Of a stretch of 64,000 bases of DNA, positions 55,091 through 64,000 are shown in pieces (position 1 is the stretch's first letter; each line of letters begins with the position of its first letter). The stretch covers positions 434,001 through 498,000 of the forward strand of contig NC_089440.1 in NCBI RefSeq assembly GCF_026210795.1. The letters run 5' to 3'. Under the pieces are notes generated by a model that saw only the letters and a program-made list of their open reading frames with translations, ran no database searches and was not told the DNA's origin. The DNA comes from Rhizophagus irregularis. Lineage: Eukaryota > Glomeromycota > Glomeromycetes > Glomerales > Glomeraceae. Made by a program: the position numbers and the translations under genes.

Positions 55091-57691
55091 GGTGGAATTC
55101 TTCAAATATTGTCTTATAAATGACTATTGAAACTCTAAAAAAAATATAAAATTATTTAACAAGAATTACATTGGATAAATTCATCAACAGCAACTAAAGT
55201 TATTAATGGATTCTCTTCTGAAAAGGAATTTACAAACTAAAGACAGACATGAAATAATTTTAAACACTTAACATGTCATGTAACTATTTAAACAACATCC
55301 TATGGTATAAGAAATTCATAATAAGAACATCACTACATTTTTGATATAACAACAAATCCTAATAATACCTATTATTTAACAATGTTTCCCTAAATAAGGA
55401 TGAAAAGCTATCATTAATCAACTTTCAAATATCAAAATGTGATAAAAGAAAAAATATTCTAATATTGACCTAATATATTTTATATGGAGCAAGCATATGT
55501 CTATGCATATTTACCAAATAATAATATTGATTATCTCAATCTAAATCAATCATACTCTATATTAGATTTTAACTTGAAATTGATCGGGGCACAGCCATAT
55601 TCCTTTTATTATAGTGTATATACTACGTCCTACTTATATATCACATTCAACTTGCTACTTCAACTCAAATAAATTTCTTTGACTCATTGATAAACATCAC
55701 ATTGTTGTGTATAATTCTTAATACCAACTTTCAGAATTGAATGTCATCATAACAACTTTTACACCTATTATACATCTATGTCTGGTTTTAATAATTACCG
55801 TTAGGCAAGTCAAACAACAATGACCTTGAAATCACGACTTAAATGAAATGGATGAAGTGATGAGTTTGAACTTGGGTATATAAAACCACTAATTTATCAA
55901 GGATATTATGCAAATAATGAGCCTCACCCTAAAATTTCATTTAGAAAATTCATTTACACGCTCCATCTTCTTCTTCACAGCTATCTATCCCATCTCACCT
56001 TTATGGATGATTCAACACTAGTCTCAGATTAACAACGAGGCCTTGAACACCTACTTGGCATTGCGGAAGAATTCTATTTTCTTAATAACACCTCTGCCAA
56101 CCACTCGAAATATGTTTTATTATCATCCTCTTCGTCTCGAACTTAAAGTAACTCTTAAATGTAACTTTTAATTAGTTATATATTAAGCATATCTTCAATC
56201 TTATTTTTATTTAATATACTTCTAATTATTAATTAAATTTAATATAGTTGGGAATATATATCTCTTATGAGAGGTGATTAAGAATCTTCTAAAATTTTTT
56301 AATTAGATTACTTTTAAACCATCTTGTGCACAGCCAACCAAAAATTTGGGGACAATTTTATCAATTATATTGTACACTCTGAATTAATTACTTGATTTAA
56401 TAGTAATCAATTTACTGGATTACCTATTATTAACGATGAAAATTATAACAAAAGAAAAAAGAAATAATTGTGAATTCTTTTTCAAAATCTATTAAAACCT
56501 ATGATAGGTTAACATTAATACCGAAGAATAATTATACAAATATCTCCTTTAAATACATTAAAATCTATTAAACCCTATTATATGTTAATACAAATATTTC
56601 CTTCAAATACCATACTATATTACCATTATTTATTACCATAATTTAATTCATGAATCAAGAAACAGCCTTATAATATCAAATTGTAGATGAATATAATCTT
56701 CTAAAAGTATAATCTAAAATAACTAAATTACTTCACCTTTATATTATCCCTTAACAAATATGCATAATTGAGTCAAAAATCTCAGATATAAATTATCTTA
56801 CTGTATTAATCATAATGCTCATATTAGAAATAACAAATTACAAATCTCGTAGAGAAATGTGGAGATTGCAGCAGGAAGGGTGAATTGACGAATGTCACAA
56901 ACGCCAACTTACGAATTCAAGGAGAGTGGAAATATACTCACAGATTCAGATCCATCCATGATTCGATCGATCAGGAGATTTATCATGATACCCAGCATCT
57001 TCCATATTGATTTGAACTTTCGAAAAAAAAACTTAAGGGAAAACTAGGAATTAGGTTCGAGGAATTTCGCCATAAGTTCTATACACAATATCACTTATAT
57101 AATAGAATCAAAGAAAATTTAAAATGTTGATGTTTATTCAGTTAATAGATTAAAAAATTTAATATTTTTGAAAAACTACTAGTTAAAGTTAAATGAATTA
57201 GGTAGAAGATGATCAAAATAATATAATTTATATACCTAACTTATTCTTATATACAAACAATTAAAGTAGTTAGAACTCTTCTCTCTCTCTCTCTCTTTCT
57301 GTCTCTCTCTGACAGGAATATTAATAACCACAGCATCAAATTTTCGGTAAGCGATTCTTAAACAGAAATGAATTACAGATAAATTTAATATATACTAGTT
57401 ACAATCTTTAGACCTTACATGTTAGAAATTAATTGCTAAATTTACAAAAGCTGTAGATCAATCAAAGATCATTTATTAGATCTGATTTAGGCTCATCAGA
57501 ATCTAGTTTCATTTATTCTATATAAAAAGCATTCCAATTCGATAGAAGATCCTCTTTTCTTTTGGATCATAGAATGAAAACAATAATGGAGATCACAAAA
57601 GAAATGTAAAATGAAAATTTTATAGAAAATTTATCTAAAGTATTAATTCACACAAATTATTAAGCCATATAAAAGATTTTAAAGAATTTGA
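55091..57691. other. Long non-coding interval with a CT microsatellite
   Basis: No gene is supported; the 55484-55672 frame is Tyr/Asn/Leu-rich without motifs. A (CT)n run lies at about 57274-57313. A less AT-rich stretch at 56850-57075 (GTGGAGATTGCAGCAGGAAG, CATGATTCGATCGATCAGGA) lies upstream of the gag relic and may be its decayed leader or LTR; no direct repeat was found to prove that. Confidence 0.4.
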
Positions 57692-57888
57692 TATATTCAA
57701 GCTTTAACAGCGGCTGTACAAGCACAAACTGGACAGATGACAGCGCCTAATCTCAGCAATGCTATGAATACCTTAAACGCCACGGTTACTGCCAACAATA
57801 ACGCCTTACAAGCCCGCGGCCATAACATCGCACAAGTACCTTTATTTAATGGAGATAATCAGGATTCAATTACATGGTTAAATGAATG
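57692..57888 (+). mobile_element. Ty3/gypsy gag N-terminal fragment
   Basis: A frame open for 65 codons reads LTAAVQAQTGQMTAPNLSNA, then MNTLNATVTANNNALQARGH and NIAQVPLFNGDNQDSITWLN followed by Glu and a stop. The VPLFNGDNQDSITWLNE type motif is the start of the capsid-like gag core of fungal gypsy elements. GC content is much higher than in its flanks, so it has decayed less than the related piece at about 24795. Both ends are abrupt. Confidence 0.75.
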
Positions 57889-59639
57889 ATGACAAATACC
57901 TTTACTCTTTTTTACCTTAAATTGTTAATTTTAAAGTTCATAATATATACTACTACAATCTAAAAAAAATAATATAATATTCATATTTTAAAAATTTTAT
58001 ATATCAAATAGAATGATGCAAAAATTATAATATTTATTTATTTAAACTTTTTTCAATTAAAAGAAAAACTTTTTAATGTTTTCCAATATAATAATGGCAT
58101 TTAATAATATAAAAAAAAAATTGTTCAACATTTATATTAATAATAATCATAAATTCTTATATCCTATTTTTATATAATTAAATATTTATTTTAAACTTAT
58201 TTTTTATATTTAATACAATAATTCATTTAACACCTTATTTAAAAACACATAAATATTACAACTTTTTAGCTAAAAATTAGATTTTTATCCTAAAACACCC
58301 ATTAGAAAATTGAAAACTGATTTAACAGAAAATATTCTGGTCAAATTCAATATTATTTTGAGTATATAATTAGAACTTCTAATAAGATTAAAGCTCATCA
58401 ATTTTTCATTTCAGAGATCAATTACACGATCCTGAAACTTCTTCCTCATGAATTCATCAATTTTATTCTAAAGATTTTTACTCCTAATGATGAGTTTCAT
58501 ATAAATTCTCCATCATTCTTCCTATCCCCAAATCCAATAATTTAATTATAACATGGAAATTATTAGATAAAATTAGCATATATCAAATGGTATAAGCCAG
58601 CACCAAACCAGTATAAACATCTAATCTAGTTACTTATGATGCATAATTTCATTCTTTTATCAATGAATGGAAAGAATATACAACTGAAGAATCATGAAAA
58701 GCCCATGTTTCTCAATACCATATTCATTGGTCTGAAATATACTAGTTGCATTATATTACTCCTATATGCTTTGCATGATTCCATGCATTGCTTTTTCTTA
58801 TAGTTGCTATTTTATTATACCTATTTTTGCTTGAGTTGAATATAAAAATAATAAGCTAGAAAGAATAGAGAATAAAGATAAGAATTGAATGAAGAACGAA
58901 TATTGATAAAAGAGATGAAATAGATTGAAAGGTTTTATCAGTTGGATTTTATTCAAAATTAAATACACGTTAAAAATGGCAGATTAAATAATTATACTTG
59001 CTCAAAAACCAACAATGACCCTCTCACTTCAACAATTCAATATTTTTATTTTCATAATTTTTCTAATACCACTTATACATTCATTCCAATTAATGATCAG
59101 TTTAGAAAAAATTTTACACCAATTTTTCAACTTACTAATAAACAGAGAAACTTCATATGTAAAAACTTACATAGCCAAAATGGATATGTTGATACATTGA
59201 ATATATCTGACGAAACTTGGACCAGATGACTAGTTACAGGTTATACATGCTAATCATTTTGTGGAAGATATTATTACTTTATGACTTTGTGACCGAAATT
59301 ATTCTAGACCAATTCAGTATTTTTTATAAATAAATATTATTATATACTCACAAATTATTGAATTCTATTGATTAGCATATATTAAAATAGGCATATGAAT
59401 TTACTTATGAATATATCAGACAAATATTTAAATATAGTTTATTATACTTAGATTTAAATTAAATATTATTAATATAGTTAAAGAAAAATATAAAATCTAA
59501 TAATAGATTCATGTTAAGAATGAAAAATATCTGAAAATATGAAATTGAATGAAATGCTATACCAACAATTGGATTACCAATGTTAAATACAGCTGAGTCA
59601 TTTATTCTCTGGATTGGAAAAAATCGGATACACGAAAAA
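57889..59639. other. AT-rich interval, no gene
   Basis: The frame at 59015-59200 lacks any domain. No structured repeat was recognised. Confidence 0.45.
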
Positions 59640-59765
59640 GTTTCACAAGCACGTGAATTCTTTTTATATTGGTGCTACTGATCCTTGATTACTTCTAATT
59701 TATACAAGCTGTGCAGCTGGTGCACTGCCACTGGGGCTTAAACATGTTAATCAAGGGAGGTTGTT
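59640..59765 (+). mobile_element. Possible MULE transposase relic
   Basis: One frame reads NSFYIGATDP, a stop, then LLLIYTSCAAGALPLGLKHV. This resembles the region around the first catalytic Asp of fungal MULE transposases, where a (V/Y)IDAT-x-S motif is followed by LLYTS-x-AGALPLG. Here the catalytic Asp is replaced by Gly and a stop interrupts it. Only about 40 codons survive. Confidence 0.45.
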
Positions 59766-60715
59766 ATAGTACATTATTTAATAACTTATAATAAATCACC
59801 TGATAATTACAGAAAAAATTACAAACAGCATTATTTTATGGCAAAAAGAATCCTATTCATCAATATATAAAATAGATCATTGCAAAATTAGCTTTTTATT
59901 AATATCATCAAATATTGTAGATACTAATAGTTCTTATTTCTTACATTTAAATATATGCATTATGGATTGTTTTTACATGTTGATTTAATAATGATAAAGT
60001 AGAACAAATATGTAATATTATAACTATAAAAAAAAATAATCTGTTTTTAGTCAGAATCTTTTTTAAAATCAAACAAATTATAAGTGAGAGAATTTAATAT
60101 CAGCCACATAATTAATATTATATACAAGAAATTAAACTACTATATTTGAGATAATATTAAAATTTATAAATTGGGCAAGGAAGTAATTGATTTAAAGAAA
60201 CAAACTGTTTTTTTTAAATATCAGATTTCCTTCAGTTGTTGTAAAGTAAGTTTCATTACTATTCATATATTTTTAATAATTTTTACTATACTAACAATTT
60301 GCATGGTTTTTTGCGGAAAACTACACTTTAGAAACTTCCAAGACAAGAAATTTCTTGAATGAAAAACTTTAGAAGTATATTCCAAACTGGTGTTGTTAGT
60401 AATTCTGATTCATACCCTTGATTTAGTACTAACAAATGATTTGAACTTGACTTTAGATGATAATCATATTGATTTCTTATAATTACTTATATAAATTATT
60501 ATTGAATTATTGTTTAGAAAAAGTAATAAGATGGGCTCATTATTATCATGGGCTGTGTACCTGGCTAAGTAATAAATAAAGTCTAGTTGTTATAGTATTA
60601 CAAAAAGTTTTTTCGCCAACTTCCTAATTTGATTATTTATAAAAAAACAATGTGAAAGTTCAGGTGTTGATGTGGCTTTTAATGTGACTTTGACAATTTT
60701 TCTATAGTATGCACA

Positions 60716-61362
60716 GCCTTCTATCTTTAATATATAATAGGAACTGAAGAATATTTTTTTATAAATTTACCATGTTTTTCTTTTTTTTTTATTTTTCCAT
60801 CCATAAAACTTGTTAAATAAACATTTTTTTGTTTAAAATGAAAAATTTGTGTAATAACTATATTTAAATTTAAAATAAATTCATTAAAGTTTTGCAATAA
60901 TTTTTGTTTCAAGAATTCACTATCCTTTGAATGTATAATACAAATAACAGTTGATTTTTTAATAAGCAATGCCAGGAGTTGAGAATAACAATTAGCAAAC
61001 TGATGCAGGAGAAAAATTTGGATTAATTAACTAAATTAGAGTTAAAGTTGATGGGCCTTCTATCTATAGTATCTATAATATATAATATAAACTAAAGAAT
61101 ATTTTTTATAAATTTACCATGTTTGGCTTTCTTTTATTTATCCATCTATGAAACTTGTTAATTAGGCACTTTCTTATTTAGAATAAAAATTGATGTAGCA
61201 ACTATATTTAAATTTAAAATAAATTCATTAAAGTTTCACAATAATCTTTGTTTCAAAAATTTTATTATCCTTTAAATATATATAGCCAATTTTTCATGTA
61301 GAAGAGTAATGCCAGAAGTTGAAAACAACAATTAGTTAACTGATGCAGAAGAAAAATTTGTT
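60716..61362. repeat. Direct duplication, two ~300-bp units plus a weak third
   Basis: Unit 1 (about 60716-61020) and unit 2 (about 61054-61362) share CCTTCTATCT, AAAGAATATTTTTTATAAA-type sequence, ATAAATTTACCATGTTT, AAATTTAAAATAAATTCATT and AACTGATGCAGAAGAAAAAT. Traces of a third unit lie at about 61760-61905. The minus-strand frame in unit 1 (60727-60969) is broken in unit 2, arguing against coding function. Confidence 0.7.
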
Positions 61363-62411
61363 GAAAGAGGGTAATGCTTCTTGGTGAAGGTATTTTCAAA
61401 CAAATGGTGATTGAAAGTTGATAGATAATAGAGAACAACTTTTGTTTTATTATCATTTTTTTCTGTTAAAATGATTGGAAAGTATCCAAAGCAAGGAACT
61501 TGATGCATATCACATGAATGTGAAGAAAGTCAAAGCATGAATGAACATACTCACGATGATGATGTATCAACAGGTCTGTATCATGTATAATAACAAAAAA
61601 CTTTCATAATTTAATCAGTAAACTATCTTTGAGAGGTGGTGGACAAACATAAGGAATTCAAAAAATAGTGGACGGATTAAATTTTATAAATCCTTTTAGG
61701 AGTATAAAGAGGAAAAGAAAATCGAATTAGAATTGCAAGATTGTAATGATATTATAGTATTTTGTTTTATATATAATTGACATTCACTTGTTTAGAACAA
61801 AGATTGGTGTAATACCTGTACATAAAAACCAGTGCATTAATTTAAAACATGGGTAACACAGTTCTTATCAAGAAATACATTGCCTTAAATGTTCATCCAT
61901 AGGTGGTGTGATAAAAGAATTCTAAAAAAATTGCCTTGTTGGATTAAAGTTTTAATATATTTTATATTTTAAAAATTTAAGTTCTTTTGAATTGGAAACC
62001 ACTATACAATTATTGCAATATTATGGAAGAAAATTGATATAGTAGCAATCAGAAATAATTTAATGCTTTAATAAATTATTAGGCTTCAAGATCTTATCAA
62101 GCAGAAGTTGACCATATAGTAAAGAATCAAACCAAATTAAACTTCAAAATTTAAGCAATAGAAGTCAACTTGAGATATATTAAATATATCAGCACAAAAT
62201 ATTATTCAAATACCATCAAATTGATACCATACGTGTTCTATTAGATATATTTGATACTTTTACTTGTAAATTGGATAATTTAATATACCACAAATGTTAT
62301 ACATTCTAAAACATTTTGCAAAGTAATTAAAAATCATGATCTTATATTATAAGATGCCTACAAATTTTAGTATAAGAATATTTTTTTTACTATAACTCTT
62401 TACAAAATAAT

Positions 62412-62567
62412 TTGCAAAACTTATGTTTAGATAAAGTAACACAATTCTATACAGGAAGTGTGGCTGTAATAACTAACTTCCCACTGGAATATATTGCTAC
62501 TTTCTCTGTAGTCCATCAAGCTATGAAGGACAATCCATGGATTGAACAGGATATTTTAAGAAAATAG
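62412..62567 (+). other. Protein-like open segment, family unknown
   Basis: This frame reads LQNLCLDKVTQFYTGSVAVI, then TNFPLEYIATFSVVHQAMKD and NPWIEQDILRK with a stop. Composition is more protein-like than elsewhere in this region, and hydrophobic spacing is regular. It has no ATG and no recognised domain. It may be a terminal exon or a transposon remnant. Confidence 0.25.
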
Positions 62568-64000
62568 TAAATGGCGCCATTTCTTTAGCAAAAAATGAAT
62601 ATTCCCAAAGTAGCATTACTCTACATTCACTTCTTCACTATATTTTTTTACTTTCATAACTTTTCAAAAATTCTTATTTTATTATTGTTGCACATCGCTC
62701 AGCTATATCCAAAAGAATAACTCAGCTCTATATTCAGTTGATATGGATAACAAAATGAAAATTCAAGTTATTTATAAATGTTTATTACATAAGCAAAGAA
62801 TACAATAGTTCAAGAATCAGGCTTATTGCTGGTATTTTTAGAAATAGTTAAAGATTTCAATGATAGTTTATATTATAGCTGTGTTGTAGATTGTTAATCA
62901 TTGAATGAAAAGCAGCTGACTATTCTCAAGCGAATAGAGTTCCATTGCAGTACATTATTATCAAATCCCTGAGTTGAACCACTTAGATTTTTCATTAGGG
63001 AAACTGCCAGTACAGGTATTAACATTGAAATGAATGATAAAAAATTGCATACATTGGCTATATAGAAACTACCATTTTTACTATCACACCACTTTATTAA
63101 GCACACTAAACATTAATAATGAAACATATATGATTTGTGTGTTACTTATTTATATAAGTAATTAATTGAGTATAATGTAGAAATGGAAGAAAATTTTAGA
63201 ACAATCATAATTGACTACAAAAACATAATATTTATTATAAAAATATTGTCAACAAATTTTTTATTATTCTTGATACAAAAAATTTTATCTTTTGACCATT
63301 GGTCTAATGATACAAAGCAAAATGCATAGTTCACAGCATCATGATCTTTGCATATTTTTGATTTCCACCCCTTATTATATTAGAAATATTTCTTATAAAA
63401 AAAAAAATTTCAGACAATGGTCAATATTTCCTTTGTCTTTAAAATCATCATCATTGATATAAATCATTTCATCTACCTGGATCAAATAATGAACTTGAAA
63501 GAATGAATCTGGCTAGGCAAGAAATATGTTTGCAAATTTTGTTTAGATATGAAGGAAAGTGAAATGGTCCTAGTAGAGATTTCATGACTATTTTCTCAAC
63601 AAGATAAAAAGTCGCAGACTAGAAAAAGTTGATCGATATAATATTGGATTTTTCATCATTAACCTAATAATTAATATTTCATATTACACTCATTTTATTT
63701 ATCTTGACTAGCAAATATGTGGGTTATAATTGTTTTCTTTTGGAAATCACTGTATTAAAGAAGATAAAATTATAGTATAAGATTAATTACTAAATGAAAA
63801 TTAGAAAATACATATCCAATCACATAGAGCTATTGAAAAGAAACATATATCTTTCATCTTGCATATAAAAAAAACCAAAACGAAATAATAAAAAATTTAA
63901 TACCTCAAAGCACACTTCAAAAAAGATGAGGGGGATGTAAAATTAATTACCTGATTTGACTTAACCCACATCCCTTATCCCCTCTTCTTATCCTTTATTT
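62568..64000. other. AT-rich end of window, no gene
   Basis: The minus-strand frame at 62894-63106 shows no recognisable motif. No RNA gene or repeat is supported. Confidence 0.45.

Noticed and set aside
60727-60969. 80-codon minus-strand frame
   Set aside because: The adjacent duplicate unit carries stops and shifts in the same frame, so coding selection is unlikely.
62894-63106. 70-codon minus-strand frame
   Set aside because: No recognisable motif and composition similar to the surrounding non-coding DNA.

Overview
The window is very AT-rich, intron-bearing eukaryotic DNA. The gene families point to an arbuscular mycorrhizal fungus of the Rhizophagus irregularis type (Glomeromycotina). 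They are BTB-BACK-TLDc proteins with one intron of 84-96 bp, MATA-type HMG-box proteins, decayed copies of the lineage-typical TKL-like kinases, and many degraded DNA transposons. The organism call is inference from family content, not a database match.

Layout. 1-3.05 kb is A-rich DNA with degenerate tandem repeats. 3.06-4.81 kb is one arm of an inverted segmental duplication whose other arm lies at 35.79-37.20 kb; the left arm carries a 521-bp fold-back element that the right arm lacks. 5.96-10.69 kb is a 14-unit tandem array interrupted by one TA-flanked MITE. 11.15-12.34 kb holds a probable polyadenylated retrocopy of an unidentified gene. 12.95-22.18 kb is a tandem duplication of a BTB-BACK-TLDc gene: copy A (14.2-16.1 kb) is broken by a Tc1/mariner fragment and copy B (20.6-22.1 kb) is intact. 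An HMG gene follows at 22.7 kb. 24.8-28.5 kb has relics of a Ty3/gypsy element, a different BTB gene and an 803-bp hAT derivative with an 8-bp target duplication. 31.7-35.3 kb is a graveyard of DNA transposons, including a piggyBac-like gene split by a TTAA-flanked element. Intact TLDc gene C lies at 37.2-38.7 kb, followed by a hAT/BED derivative and a BTB relic. 41.9-43.5 kb is a kinase pseudogene. 44-48 kb has several short inverted-repeat elements and a locally GC-richer patch. TLDc gene D (49.2-50.9 kb) contains a 62-bp micro-inversion at its 3' end. A second HMG gene lies at 53.0-53.4 kb, and its upstream 1.6 kb is paralogous to that of the first HMG gene. 55-64 kb is mostly non-coding DNA with small gag and MULE relics and a local tandem duplication.

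Function. Five genes look expressible: TLDc genes B, C and D and the two HMG-box genes. BTB-BACK-TLDc proteins are plausibly adaptor or signalling proteins with a BTB dimerisation/Cullin-3-type interface. The MATA-HMG proteins are putative DNA-binding regulators. The rest is a record of duplication followed by transposon insertion, and paralogous empty sites allow several insertions to be bounded to the base pair. All calls come from reading the sequence by eye; no alignment or database search was run.
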